A DNA stretch of 64,000 bases from Actinomycetospora chibensis (GTDB taxonomy: Bacteria; Actinomycetota; Actinomycetes; Mycobacteriales; Pseudonocardiaceae): the NCBI RefSeq assembly GCF_028737215.1, contig NZ_JAQZAM010000008.1, positions 1 to 64,000 of the forward strand, written 5' to 3'. Below, piece by piece: positions 9,239 through 17,702 of this stretch. A program made the position numbers and the translations under genes. How positions within the stretch are numbered: position 1 is the stretch's first letter; the number at the start of each line of letters is the position of its first letter. The notes under the pieces are model-generated. The model made no database searches. It was not told the origin of the DNA and saw only the letters and a program-made list of their open reading frames with translations.

Positions 9239-9579
9239 CGGAGCGCCCCTTCGCGCCAGGCGTAGAGCACGCCGGCCATGAGGAGCGCGAGGAAGCCGAA
9301 CATCTCGACCACCGCCGCCGGGCCCTTCTGCGCGACGACCAGGGTCCAGGGGTACATGAAGATCATCTCCATGTCGAAGGCCAGGAAGACCATGGTCACG
9401 ACGTACCAACGGACGTGGAACCGGGAGACGGGGTGCTCGACCGGCGGCAGGCCGCCGGCGTGCGGCAGAACGTCGGTCAGCGGCGCCGCGACGCTGACGG
9501 CACGCGCCAGAATTCGCACTCCGGTGACCAGTAGGACCCCGAAGGCCAGCATCACCAGGGCCGGCGTCAGTGTGTCCAC
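9229..9579 (-). CDS. nuoA: NADH-quinone oxidoreductase subunit A-like
   Basis: First gene of the operon, 116 residues, three membrane helices. The diagnostic NuoA block is present: VSRFHVRWYVVTMVFLAFD then MEMIFMYPW. The start is GTG at 9579 with an AGGGAG ribosome site; the upstream open frame is not used because it runs through the promoter. The leader of about 48 bases and the promoter contain CsoR-like palindromes. NuoA normally packs against NuoH and NuoJ at the quinone site. Confidence 0.92.
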   Translation of the reverse strand: MDTLTPALVMLAFGVLLVTGVRILARAVSVAAPLTDVLPHAGGLPPVEHPVSRFHVRWYVVTMVFLAFDMEMIFMYPWTLVVAQKGPAAVVEMFGFLALLMAGVLYAWREGALRWT

Positions 9580-9603
9580 CGTGGCTCCCTCTCGCTGCAC
9601 TAA

Positions 9604-9662
9604 TACCCCAGGGGGGTACGGGCATGTGAAGCGACGATAGGGGGTAGGGGTATAAGACACAA
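9604..9662 (-). promoter_or_regulatory. nuo operon promoter with two CsoR-like operators
   Basis: Reading the minus strand, a -35 element TTGTGT (9662-9657) and a -10 element TATCGT (9639-9634) are separated by 17 bases. The palindrome-like G-tract box ATAGGGGGTAGGGGTAT (plus strand, 9637-9653) fills the spacer and overlaps the -10. A second box TACCCCAGGGGGGTA (9604-9618) lies in the untranslated leader of nuoA. CsoR-family repressors are known to bind such TACCCC-GGGGTA sites. The layout mirrors that of the csoR promoter, including the same TATCGTCG at the -10. Copper control of the nuo-like genes is an inference. Confidence 0.6.
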
Positions 9663-9778
9663 GGGCGTCGAGGGCCGCCTTCTCTCGGGGAGTCGTCCGT
9701 GCGGCGGCAGTTGAGCCCGTCTGCCAGGAAGTTCCGGGTCGGCCGCACGGGTCCGCGCATCGCGACACCCGATCGCGC

Positions 9779-9806
9779 TTGACAAGCTACCCCCGGGGGG
9801 TATCGT
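9779..9806 (+). promoter_or_regulatory. csoR promoter with CsoR operator
   Basis: A -35 TTGACA (9779-9784) and a -10 TATCGT (9801-9806) are 16 bases apart. The near-perfect palindrome TACCCCCGGGGGGTA (9788-9802) lies in the spacer and covers the start of the -10, the expected place for an autorepressing CsoR operator. Confidence 0.75.
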
Positions 9807-9829
9807 CGACCGCGACGAGAGGACCGGTG

Positions 9830-10111
9830 ATGAACGGTTACGCCGCGGAGAAGGACGCGTATCTGAAGCGGTTGCGCCGCATCGAAGGACAGGTGCGCGG
9901 CATCGCCAAGATGGTCGACGAGGACAAGTACTGCATCGACATCCTGACCCAGGTCTCAGCCGCGACCAGCGCCCTCGAGAACGTCGCGCTCGGCCTGCTC
10001 GACGACCACCTCAGCCACTGCGTGGCCGAGGCAGCCGCGCAGGGTGGCGACGTGGCGAACGAGAAGATCTCCGAGGCCAGCGCAGCGATCGCGCGACTGG
10101 TCAAGTCCTGA
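9830..10111 (+). CDS. csoR: copper-sensing transcriptional repressor CsoR
   Basis: Four-helix Cu(I)-sensing repressor, 93 residues. The Cu(I) ligand set is complete: Cys35 (KYCID), His60 and Cys64 (DDHLSHC), matching the Cys-His-Cys triad of mycobacterial CsoR, and the DNA-contact patch RLRRIEGQVRG is present. The ATG at 9830 follows a GAGAGGA ribosome site; an upstream TTG in frame overlaps the promoter and is rejected. It is the first gene of a plus-strand copper operon with the chaperone, the His-rich protein and copA, and probably represses itself through the operator at 9788-9802. Confidence 0.95.
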   Translation: MNGYAAEKDAYLKRLRRIEGQVRGIAKMVDEDKYCIDILTQVSAATSALENVALGLLDDHLSHCVAEAAAQGGDVANEKISEASAAIARLVKS

Positions 10112-10238
10112 TCGCTCTCGGGGAGACGGCGTAGTCCGTCTTCCACGCCAGCCCTGCGCTCGCCCGCCTCGGGCGGACGCGCACGCCCATCCCCCCTCTG
10201 ACCGTCCTCGGGCGGTCGACGAGAACGGAGACGACCCC

Positions 10239-10463
10239 GTGAGCGAGACCAGCACCTACTCCGTGACCGGAATGACCTGCGACCACTGCGTGGCCTCGGT
10301 CCGGGAGGAGGTCGGGGGAGTTCCGGGCGTGTCGGACGTCGATGTCGATCTCCCCACCGGTCGCGTGGTCGTGACCGCGGCGATCTCGGTCGACGACGAC
10401 GCTGTCCGCGCCGCGGTGGAGGAGGCCGGCTACCAGCTCGAAGGTTCGGGGAGGACGTCGTGA
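10239..10463 (+). CDS. copZ: copper chaperone (heavy-metal-associated domain)
   Basis: Single HMA domain of 74 residues from GTG 10239 (ACGGAG ribosome site). The metal-binding loop is GMTCDHC, followed by the ferredoxin-like fold ending EEAGYQL. It would carry Cu(I) to CopA, which is encoded two genes downstream. Its stop overlaps the next start (GTGA). An aspartate between the cysteines (TCDHC) occurs in many CopZ proteins. Confidence 0.92.
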   Translation: MSETSTYSVTGMTCDHCVASVREEVGGVPGVSDVDVDLPTGRVVVTAAISVDDDAVRAAVEEAGYQLEGSGRTS

Positions 10464-11518
10464 GCACGACGAGCCCGGAGAGGTCGGAGCAATCGACGAC
10501 CCGTTCCGTCGATCCTCCCGATGCGCCGGCGATGGGGCCTCCCTCGTGGTGGTCGCGGCTCGATCGCCCCGCTGTCCGTCTTCTCGGGTTCGCCCTCGCG
10601 CTCGTGCTCGCCCTCGCCGTGGGTGGAGGAGTCGCCGCGGTCGCAGCACCCACCCCGGCTCCCGCGCCAGCCCTGCCACCCACTCCCGCACCCGTGCAGG
10701 GGGAAGCCGGGCCGGGCGCCCCCACCACCGCGGGAACCGACGTCAGCGGCCTCGCCGTCGCCAAGGACGGCTACACCCTCGACGTCCTCGCCGCGCCCGA
10801 GCAGGCCGACAGCCCCGGCGAGCTCACGTTCCGGGTCCTGGGTCCGACCGGTGCACCCGTGACGGCCTTCACCCCCACCCACGACAAGCCACTGCACCTG
10901 ATCGTGGTGGGACGCGATCAGAGCGGTTTCCAGCACCTCCACCCGGTCATGGACGCGAACGGCACCTGGCGCACCACGACGACCTTCGCCGCCAGGGACC
11001 ACCGGGTGTTCGCGGACTTCGCGCCGGACGGGCGCAGCGAGGCGCTGACCCTCGGCCGCGACATCGCGGTCGCCGGTACCTACCGCCCGGTGCCCCTGCC
11101 GCCCCCGTCCACCACCGCCACCACCCCGGACGGCTATACGGTGACCCTGACGGGCGCCCTCGTCCCCGGGACCCAGAGCCCGCTGACGCTGTCGGTCTCG
11201 CGTGACGGAGCACCCGTGACGGATCTGCAGCCCTACCTTGCCGCCTACGGCCACCTCGTCGCCCTTCGGACCGGTGACCTCGCCTACCTGCACGTGCACC
11301 CCACCGGGAGCCCCGGCGACAGCCGCACTCCGGCGGGGCCGGCCATCCAGTTCCTCGCCGAGGTGCCCTCGGCCGGTCCGTACCGGCTCTACCTCGACTT
11401 CGCCCACCAGGGTGTCGTCCGCAGCGCGGAGTTCACGGTCGTTGCGGCGACCGGCCCCGGGACGCCGGTCAGCGCCCCGGGCGGCCACGGCGACTCGGGT
11501 GCACCCCATGGCCATTGA
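10460..11518 (+). CDS. membrane-anchored His-rich secreted protein of the copper operon
   Basis: A 352-residue protein with one N-terminal helix (about residues 40-63, LGFALALVLALAVGG), a Pro/Ala-rich linker, and two beta-rich repeats outside the membrane. Each repeat carries histidine motifs: HLIVVGRDQSGFQHLHPVMD and AYGHLVAL...YLHVHP; the C-terminus is GGHGDSGAPHGH. These His/Met-type patterns suggest copper binding in the cell envelope. It overlaps the chaperone stop and lies 60 bases before copA, so it is in the same transcript. I do not know a tested function for this family. Confidence 0.85.
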   Translation: MSTTSPERSEQSTTRSVDPPDAPAMGPPSWWSRLDRPAVRLLGFALALVLALAVGGGVAAVAAPTPAPAPALPPTPAPVQGEAGPGAPTTAGTDVSGLAVAKDGYTLDVLAAPEQADSPGELTFRVLGPTGAPVTAFTPTHDKPLHLIVVGRDQSGFQHLHPVMDANGTWRTTTTFAARDHRVFADFAPDGRSEALTLGRDIAVAGTYRPVPLPPPSTTATTPDGYTVTLTGALVPGTQSPLTLSVSRDGAPVTDLQPYLAAYGHLVALRTGDLAYLHVHPTGSPGDSRTPAGPAIQFLAEVPSAGPYRLYLDFAHQGVVRSAEFTVVAATGPGTPVSAPGGHGDSGAPHGH

Positions 11519-11578
11519 TCGCCCACCGTCGACCGTCGAGGGCGGGCTCTCCGAGGCTGCCGAGGAAGGACACGCGGG

Positions 11579-13897
11579 ATGAGCACCGTCACCGAGAACA
11601 CCGGCGCGGACGCCGCCGGCGCCTCGCCCGACCAGCGAGACACCCCGATCCAGCAGGTCGAGCTCGTCCTCGGCGGCATGACGTGCGCCTCGTGCGCGAA
11701 CCGCATCGAGCGCAAGCTCAACAAGCTCGACGGAGTCCAGGCGTCGGTCAATTTCGCCACCGAGAAGGCACGCGTCTCCGTGACGTCCGACATCACCACC
11801 TACGACCTCATCGGCGCGGTGGAGGCGGCCGGATACACGGCATCCGTTCCGGCGCCGCCGTCGGGGGGTGAGGACAACGACACCGAGGCCGACGGGGACC
11901 GCGGAGGTGAGGCGGACAGCCTGCGGACCCGGCTGGTCGTCTCCCTCGTCCTCTCGATCCCCGTGGTCGTCCTCGCGATGGTGTCGGCGGTGCAGTTCAC
12001 CTACTGGCAGTGGGCGTCTCTCGCGCTCGCCGCCCCAGTGGTCGTGTGGGGCGCTCTGCCGTTCCACCGCGCCGCCTGGGCGAACCTGCGCCACGGCACC
12101 GCGACCATGGACACCCTCATCTCGCTCGGCACCCTCGCTGCCTTCGGCTGGTCGCTGTATGCGCTCTTCCTCGGCACCGCCGGAGTGCCCGGGATGGTGC
12201 ACCCGTTCGAGCTGTCCATCGAGCCGACCGACGGCGCCGGCAACATCTACCTCGAGGTCGCGGCCGGGGTCACCACGTTCATCCTCGCCGGCCGCTGGTT
12301 CGAGGCGAGGGCCAAGCGCCGCGCGGGGGCCGCGCTACGCGCACTGCTCGAGCTCGGCGCCAAGGACGTCGCCGTGCTTCGCGACGGCGTCGAGCACCGG
12401 ATTCCCGTCGAGCGGCTGGCCGTCGGCGACCGCTTCGTCGTCCGGCCCGGGGAGAAGATCGCCACCGACGGCGAGGTCGAGGACGGCAGCTCTGCAATCG
12501 ACGCCTCCATGGTCACCGGCGAGTCGGTGCCGGTCGACGTCGGCATCGGCGACACCGTCATCGGCGCCACCGTGAACGCCGGCGGCCGCCTCGTCGTCCG
12601 AGCTACGCGGGTCGGCGCGGACACCCAGCTGGCGCAGATGGCGCGCCTGGTCGAGGACGCCCAGACGGGCAAGGCCGCCGTCCAGCGCCTCGCCGACCGC
12701 GTCTCGGGCGTCTTCGTCCCGATCGTCATCCTGCTCGCGGCCGCCACCCTCGGCTTCTGGCTGGCCGCCGGGATCGGGGCCGCGGGCGCCTTCACCGCGG
12801 CCGTCGCGGTCCTGATCATCGCCTGTCCTTGCGCCCTGGGCCTGGCCACACCGATGGCGCTGATGGTCGGCACCGGTCGAGGTGCTGCCTTGGGCATCCT
12901 CATCAAGGGCCCCGAGGTGCTCGAGTCGACCCGCCGCGTCGACACCGTGGTCCTCGACAAGACCGGCACGATCACCGAAGGCCGCATGTCCCTGGTCGAC
13001 GTCCACCCCGTCACCGGAGAGGACGCCGCCGAGGTCCTCCGCCTCGCCGGAGCCCTCGAGGACGCCTCGGAACACCCGGTCGCCCGAGCCATCACCGCCG
13101 CGGCCCGCGGCCGCTCGGACCGGCCCCTCTCCGCCGTCGAGGAGTTCGCCAACGACGAGGGCCTCGGGGTGCACGGCACCGTCGGCGGCCACGCGGTCCT
13201 CGTCGGGCGGCCACGGCTGCTCGAGGACTGGTCGGTGGACGTGCCGGCCGACCTCGCCGCGGTGAAGTCGGACGCCGAGGCCCGCGGACACACGGTCGTG
13301 GCTGTGGCGTGGGACGGCGAGGCGCGCGGGCTGCTGTCGGTCGCCGACACGGTGAAGGAGGGCAGTGCCGACGCTGTGCGCGGGTTGCGTGCTCTTGGTC
13401 TGACCCCGGTCCTGCTGACCGGCGACGCGGAGCCGGCCGCCCGTGCCGTCGCGTCGGAGGTCGGTATCGACCCGGGGCGGGTCATCGCCGAGGTCATGCC
13501 CGCCGACAAGGACGAGGTGATCGCCCGCCTCCAGGAGGAGGGAAGGGTTGTGGCCATGATCGGCGACGGTGTCAACGACGCCGCAGCGCTCGCGCGGGCC
13601 GACCTGGGGCTGGCCATGGGCACCGGCACCGATGTCGCGATCGAGGCCAGCGACCTCACCCTGGTGCGCGGAGACCTGCGGGTCGGGGTCGACGCCATCC
13701 GGCTCTCCCGCCGCACGCTGGCGACCATCAAGGGCAACCTGTTCTGGGCGTTCGCCTACAACACCGCGGCGCTGCCGCTGGCCGCGGCCGGGCTGCTCAA
13801 CCCCATGCTCGCCGGTGCGGCGATGGCCTTCTCCTCGGTCTTCGTCGTGGCCAACAGCCTCCGTCTACGGCGTTTCCGCGCTCGCGGCATCGCGTGA
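11579..13897 (+). CDS. copA: copper-translocating P1B-type ATPase CopA
   Basis: Cu(I)-exporting ATPase, 772 residues. Order of elements: N-terminal HMA with GMTCASC (33-39), an acidic linker, helices MA/MB, A-domain TGES, membrane CPC motif ([13 protein letters not shown]), phosphorylation site DKTGT, the HP motif SEHPVA, and GDGVNDAAAL in the P-domain; final helices contain AYNTAALP. It follows the csoR-copZ genes and should be derepressed by Cu(I) through CsoR. The ribosome site is AAGGACACGCGGG. All catalytic motifs are intact. Confidence 0.96.
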   Translation: MSTVTENTGADAAGASPDQRDTPIQQVELVLGGMTCASCANRIERKLNKLDGVQASVNFATEKARVSVTSDITTYDLIGAVEAAGYTASVPAPPSGGEDNDTEADGDRGGEADSLRTRLVVSLVLSIPVVVLAMVSAVQFTYWQWASLALAAPVVVWGALPFHRAAWANLRHGTATMDTLISLGTLAAFGWSLYALFLGTAGVPGMVHPFELSIEPTDGAGNIYLEVAAGVTTFILAGRWFEARAKRRAGAALRALLELGAKDVAVLRDGVEHRIPVERLAVGDRFVVRPGEKIATDGEVEDGSSAIDASMVTGESVPVDVGIGDTVIGATVNAGGRLVVRATRVGADTQLAQMARLVEDAQTGKAAVQRLADRVSGVFVPIVILLAAATLGFWLAAGIGAAGAFTAAVAVLIIACPCALGLATPMALMVGTGRGAALGILIKGPEVLESTRRVDTVVLDKTGTITEGRMSLVDVHPVTGEDAAEVLRLAGALEDASEHPVARAITAAARGRSDRPLSAVEEFANDEGLGVHGTVGGHAVLVGRPRLLEDWSVDVPADLAAVKSDAEARGHTVVAVAWDGEARGLLSVADTVKEGSADAVRGLRALGLTPVLLTGDAEPAARAVASEVGIDPGRVIAEVMPADKDEVIARLQEEGRVVAMIGDGVNDAAALARADLGLAMGTGTDVAIEASDLTLVRGDLRVGVDAIRLSRRTLATIKGNLFWAFAYNTAALPLAAAGLLNPMLAGAAMAFSSVFVVANSLRLRRFRARGIA

Positions 13898-13970
13898 CAC
13901 ACCCGGGACGCGCTCCCGGAGACGTTCCGTGCGGGCGTCCTCGCGTGTGTTCGCCGACGTCGGCGGCGGG

Positions 13971-14200
13971 TCAGGTGGCCAACGCCGCGATGGTGGAGAA
14001 CGCCCTCCCGCCGTCACGGCTCTCGTGGATGCCTCCGGCGGTCGCGGCCAGCACACGCCCCTGCCCGACGGCGGTCAGCGACTGCGCCCGACCTCCCGGG
14101 ACGGTGGCGCGCGGGAGCCAGGTGGCTCCCCCGTCGGGGCTCGCGAGTAGGCGGGCATCGGGAGTCAGCCCGAACAACTCGCCGTCCGCCGGCCGACACG
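13971..14200 (-). pseudogene. 3' remnant of a BNR-repeat (F510_1955-type) glycosyl hydrolase-like gene
   Basis: The minus strand encodes ELFGLTPDARLLASPDGG, then ATWLPRA and GIHESRDGGRAFSTI, the C-terminal Asp-box (SxDxGxTW) repeats of a family often found next to DUF305 and copper genes in actinobacteria. Only about 75 residues remain and there is no start codon with a ribosome site, so the 5' part has been lost. Family assignment is from memory of the motif, moderate certainty. Confidence 0.5.
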
Positions 14201-14348
14201 ATCGCTCGACGGTAGCGCCGAGGAGTCCTGGTCACATTCGCCTCCTCTCAAGGCAACGGAGGCCGCCGCGTGTCGCTCTGCGCGAGCACGCGGTGGACGA
14301 CGGATCCGGGTTCGGGGACGGGCGCCCACGTGCCGGGCCGTGGGGGGA

Positions 14349-14373
14349 GACGGACGGCCGCGGCCGCCCGTCC
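14349..14373 (-). terminator. GC-rich hairpin after the DUF305 gene
   Basis: GACGG pairs with CCGTC around a self-complementary CGGCCGCGGCCG core, just past the DUF305 stop. No T tract is seen, which is usual for actinobacterial terminators. Confidence 0.35.
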
Positions 14374-14381
14374 CCGACCGG

Positions 14382-15029
14382 TCAGACCCTGCTGAGCAGG
14401 GCCTGCATCTCGGAGATCTCCTGCTGTTGATCGGCGACGATGGCGCCGGCGAGCTGCTTGGCCTGCGGGTTCAATCCCTGGGCCTGCTCGGTCTGGGCCA
14501 TCTGGACAGCACCGTTGTGGTGCTCGACCATCATCTGCAGGAACATCCGGTCGAACGCCGGGCCGGACTGCGCGGCCAGCTGCTGCATCTGGGCCTCACT
14601 CATCATCCCCGGCATGGGCATGCCTCCCATCGGCATCCCGGGCATCCCCGGCATACCAGGCATCGCCGTGCTGCCCGGCTGCGGCAGCGGTGCCCCCCAC
14701 GCGGCGAGCATCTGGTTCATCTGCTCGATCTCGGGGCCCTGGGCCTGTTCGATTCGGGCGGCCAGGTCCTTGATCTCTTGAGAGGCTGCGCGCTCCGAAG
14801 CCTGCGCGGACATGGCGATGGCCTGCGTGTGGTGGGGGATCATGCCCTGGGCGAACATCATGTCCGCCTCGTTGTGCTCGGGCGAGATCGGCGCAACGGC
14901 CGACTGGGACGAGACTGACGGCGAGGCGGCGGGACCGTCCGCCGGGGCTGTCGACGAGCCGGAACAACCCGCAGTCAGGGCCGTGGCGGTGGCGGCGGCG
15001 ATGACGCCGCCGATGAGACGTGCATGCAC
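14382..15029 (-). CDS. DUF305 lipoprotein
   Basis: Envelope lipoprotein, 215 residues from GTG 15029 (AAGGAGAA ribosome site). The signal sequence ends in the lipobox LTAGC. Two DUF305 four-helix units each carry a paired histidine: MIPHHTQAIAMS and MVEHHNGAVQMA. A Met-Pro-Gly repeat (GMPGMPGMPMGGMPMPGM) separates them, a likely copper-binding linker. DUF305 proteins cluster with copper resistance genes and are thought to bind copper in the envelope. A second DUF305 protein is at 41679-42458. Confidence 0.9.
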   Translation of the reverse strand: MHARLIGGVIAAATATALTAGCSGSSTAPADGPAASPSVSSQSAVAPISPEHNEADMMFAQGMIPHHTQAIAMSAQASERAASQEIKDLAARIEQAQGPEIEQMNQMLAAWGAPLPQPGSTAMPGMPGMPGMPMGGMPMPGMMSEAQMQQLAAQSGPAFDRMFLQMMVEHHNGAVQMAQTEQAQGLNPQAKQLAGAIVADQQQEISEMQALLSRV

Positions 15030-15148
15030 GACGATTCTCCTTCGGCTGAGCACCGGCCGATGCGCACTGGTCGGTGCCTGAAGACAGGGCTCGGCGCCGC
15101 TGCACGGGTCCGTGATCTCGTGGACACGCGTGCAGGCGGTGGGCCGGC

Positions 15149-15652
15149 CTACAGCCGAAGGAGTTGGAGCTCCGCGAGCCTCGACGAGGTTGGTGGAGCG
15201 CGCGGCTCCGCGGATGCCATGTGACCGGTCTGCGCGGTACTGCGACGCGGTAGTCGCCACCACGACGCGACGAGGACGAGCACGAGGAGCAGGATCGCGG
15301 CGCCGAGCAGTGCCACGAGGCACATGTGGAGCAGCGACCCTGAGTGGTCGTGGCCGCTTCCGCCGGGGTGGTGGTGCAGGACGGCGGCGCTGCTCCTGAC
15401 GAGCATGCCCGCCGGGGTGTCGGGGCCCCTCGCCTGCTCGCTGTCGAAGGCAGCCGCCGGGACCGGGGCAAGGTCGTGATCATGGTGTGCGGTCGGCGGC
15501 GCCGCGGTGGGTCCGGCCATCGAATGAGCGGCGGGCCCAGCCTGCGGTGGGCTCGGGCTCGCGTGCTGATGGGCCCCCACGACGTGGTGCATGAGGACCA
15601 GCCCGAGTGCGATCACCAGGAGAGCGAGCCGGCCGGACCAACTGGTCGACAC
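15149..15652 (-). CDS. DUF6153-like His-rich membrane protein
   Basis: Two membrane helices (LALLVIALGLVLMHH and LLHMCLVALLGAAILLLVLV) flank an extracytoplasmic loop rich in histidine (MHHVVGAHQH, AHHDHD, LHHHPGG, GHDH), followed by a short cytoplasmic tail. The start is uncertain: the frame is open to 15823, but that would leave only 19 bases to the divergent gene at 15843, so I prefer the GTG at 15652 just before the first helix. It is upstream of the DUF305 gene on the same strand. A role in envelope metal binding is inferred from composition and neighbours. Confidence 0.7.
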   Translation of the reverse strand: MSTSWSGRLALLVIALGLVLMHHVVGAHQHASPSPPQAGPAAHSMAGPTAAPPTAHHDHDLAPVPAAAFDSEQARGPDTPAGMLVRSSAAVLHHHPGGSGHDHSGSLLHMCLVALLGAAILLLVLVLVASWWRLPRRSTAQTGHMASAEPRAPPTSSRLAELQLLRL

Positions 15653-15842
15653 TCGCCCCGACGCCGCGTTCGAGCGGAGCCGCGAGCTGCCGTGCCAGCG
15701 GATCACGCCGTCGACGATACCGAAGACGACCGGCGCGCCAAGGGCACTCCTGCGCCGGTCGGCGTCACGGGTGGAGGACACCCGTGACCATGGGCCGCGA
15801 GTAGCTCGTCTGGCCATCACCATCGAGTGCTAGCGTCGCGCC

Positions 15843-16415
15843 GTGTCCGGTTCGGTTGCGACTCAGCGTGACCACTCGCGCGTACGCGCCGCTCTGCTGG
15901 CCGCGTCGTCCGTGCTCGTGCTCGTCGTTGCTGTCGGCTTCGACCTGCTCGCCGATGAACCCCCGACCCATGCCCTTGCGGTCGGCTTGGTCGCGTTGGT
16001 CGTCGGCATCGGACGGCTCTGGTTGCCGGGCCGATTCCGGGGCGCATTCGCGGCGGCCAACCTCGCGGTCGTTGGACAACCTGCGGTGCACGCCCTGGGC
16101 AAGGTGACCCAGGCCGGCACCGAGTGGCTGCCGCACTCGCACGGATGGCCCCAGAGCTTCTCCACCGTCGCGCTCCACGTCGTCGTCGCGCTCCTCGTCG
16201 TTGCCGTCGCCGCGAGCGAACCCGCATGCTGCTACGTCGTCTCCACCGTCGTGCTCGTGCTCGCCCGGGTCCGGCACCTCCCTGCCACGCCGATCTCGAC
16301 GTGCGTCATCACGACCGAGCGCGGTGCCGGACCCCGAGCACGCGAGCACCATCTGCTCTTCTCCCGACAGGTTCACCGACGCGGGCCTCCGATGCTTTCC
16401 GTGCTCGCTTCCTGA
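15843..16415 (+). CDS. hypothetical membrane protein
   Basis: 190 residues from GTG 15843, with three or four hydrophobic helices in the first 145 residues (for example LLAASSVLVLVVAVGFDLLA and VALHVVVALLVVAVAA). The last 45 residues are polar, Arg-rich and look unlike a membrane protein, so the 3' end may be frameshifted. It diverges from the DUF6153 gene. I do not recognise the family. Confidence 0.55.
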   Translation: MSGSVATQRDHSRVRAALLAASSVLVLVVAVGFDLLADEPPTHALAVGLVALVVGIGRLWLPGRFRGAFAAANLAVVGQPAVHALGKVTQAGTEWLPHSHGWPQSFSTVALHVVVALLVVAVAASEPACCYVVSTVVLVLARVRHLPATPISTCVITTERGAGPRAREHHLLFSRQVHRRGPPMLSVLAS

Positions 16416-16588
16416 TCGACGGCTGACTCCACCACCTCCGAGGTTCCCGCTTCGTGAGGACTGCGTGTGCGCCCCGAGGACGTCCCGCGCGCCGCGCAAC
16501 TCCGTATTGATCATCGACGCGAGCTTCACAGGAAACCGTCGGCGCCGGGTGCACACACGCACCCGCCACCCCTGTGAGGACCTCACTC

Positions 16589-17662
16589 ATGACCGGCGCT
16601 CTCGCTGCGGACCTTCCCCGTCCCCGGCCCGCCACGACCTTGTCCGACATCCCGAGCCTGGCCTCTCGTCGAGTCCTGGTGACCGGAGCCCGTGGCTTCA
16701 TCGGCGGGCATCTCCTCGCGCGGCTCCTGGACGTCGGCGCAGACGTGCACGCTGTCGTCCGCGCGGGTCGCGCTCCGACCGGTACCCCGCGCCCCGGCCT
16801 TCCCGGGCATCGCCGTGTGACGTGGCACGAGGGAGACCTCGCCGACGCCGAAGCCGCTGACCGCATCGTTCGGAAGAGCAACCCGGAGGTCGTTCTCCAC
16901 CTGGCCAGCACCGTCGCCGGCCACCGCAGTGCCGAGGTCCTGGGCACCATGCTCGAGAACAACACGCGGGCCGCGGTGAACGTGATGACCGCGGCGCACC
17001 GCTCGGGCACCAGGAGGGTCGTCCTCGCCGGCTCGGTGGAGGAACCGCACGCGGGTGAAGCGCCGTGCTCGCCCTACGCCGCGGCGAAGGTCGCGGCGAC
17101 CGCCTGCGCTCAGCTGTTCCATCAGCAGTGGGACCTTCCGGTGACCGTCCTGCGCCCCGCCATGGTCTACGGGCCGAGCCAGCCCGACGAGACGAAGCTG
17201 CTCCCCTACGTCATCGGAAGCCTGCTCGAGGGTCGTGCACCGCGCTTGAGCAGCGGTACGCGACCCATCGACTGGGTCTACGTCGACGACGTTTGTGACG
17301 CGTTCCTGCTCGCCGCCGTCCACCCCTCGGCGCCGGGGCTCGTGGCCGACATCGGATCGGGCACCTCGACCACCATTGCGGACACGGTGCGGATGGTCGC
17401 CACGCTCATCGGTTACGAGGGCGCCTTCGGGTTCGGCGAGCTCGCGGACCGGGCGAACGACGTCGCCCACCTCGCCGACCCGTTACCGGCTCTCGACGGA
17501 CTGGGCTGGCGCTCCACCACGTCTCTCACGCACGGCTTGACCCAGACGGTGCACTGGCATCTCACGCGCCACGACGCTCATCATGAACGGGCCGGTGTGC
17601 CTGGGAAGTCTCAGGCCGAGGTCCGAAGCCTGTTCCGCCTCCATGTGCAGGGCCGCACGTGA
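16589..17662 (+). CDS. NAD-dependent epimerase/dehydratase (extended SDR)
   Basis: 357 residues, Rossmann-fold sugar-nucleotide epimerase family. NAD-binding TGARGFIGGHL near residues 32-42, HLAST for the core strand, YAAAK as the active-site Tyr-x-x-x-Lys, and RPAMVYGP for the substrate region. ATG 16589 is chosen because GAGGA lies nine bases upstream; an in-frame GTG at 16574 overlaps that site. Substrate unknown. The next gene on this strand is a cell-wall amidase, so a role in envelope sugars is possible but not shown. Confidence 0.85.
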   Translation: MTGALAADLPRPRPATTLSDIPSLASRRVLVTGARGFIGGHLLARLLDVGADVHAVVRAGRAPTGTPRPGLPGHRRVTWHEGDLADAEAADRIVRKSNPEVVLHLASTVAGHRSAEVLGTMLENNTRAAVNVMTAAHRSGTRRVVLAGSVEEPHAGEAPCSPYAAAKVAATACAQLFHQQWDLPVTVLRPAMVYGPSQPDETKLLPYVIGSLLEGRAPRLSSGTRPIDWVYVDDVCDAFLLAAVHPSAPGLVADIGSGTSTTIADTVRMVATLIGYEGAFGFGELADRANDVAHLADPLPALDGLGWRSTTSLTHGLTQTVHWHLTRHDAHHERAGVPGKSQAEVRSLFRLHVQGRT

Positions 17663-17702
17663 CCGCCTCTGATCGGAACAGACCGGCCTCGGTGAGGCCG
17701 AC

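Noticed and set aside
14014-14235. Alternative minus-strand frame in the Asp-box remnant
   Set aside because: Arg-rich, without Asp-box motifs.
12010-14430. An 806-residue frame overlapping copA
   Set aside because: Shadow of copA; no domain.
15653-15823. Longer N-terminus for the DUF6153-like protein
   Set aside because: It would leave 19 bases between two divergent genes and adds a basic tail with no ribosome site.
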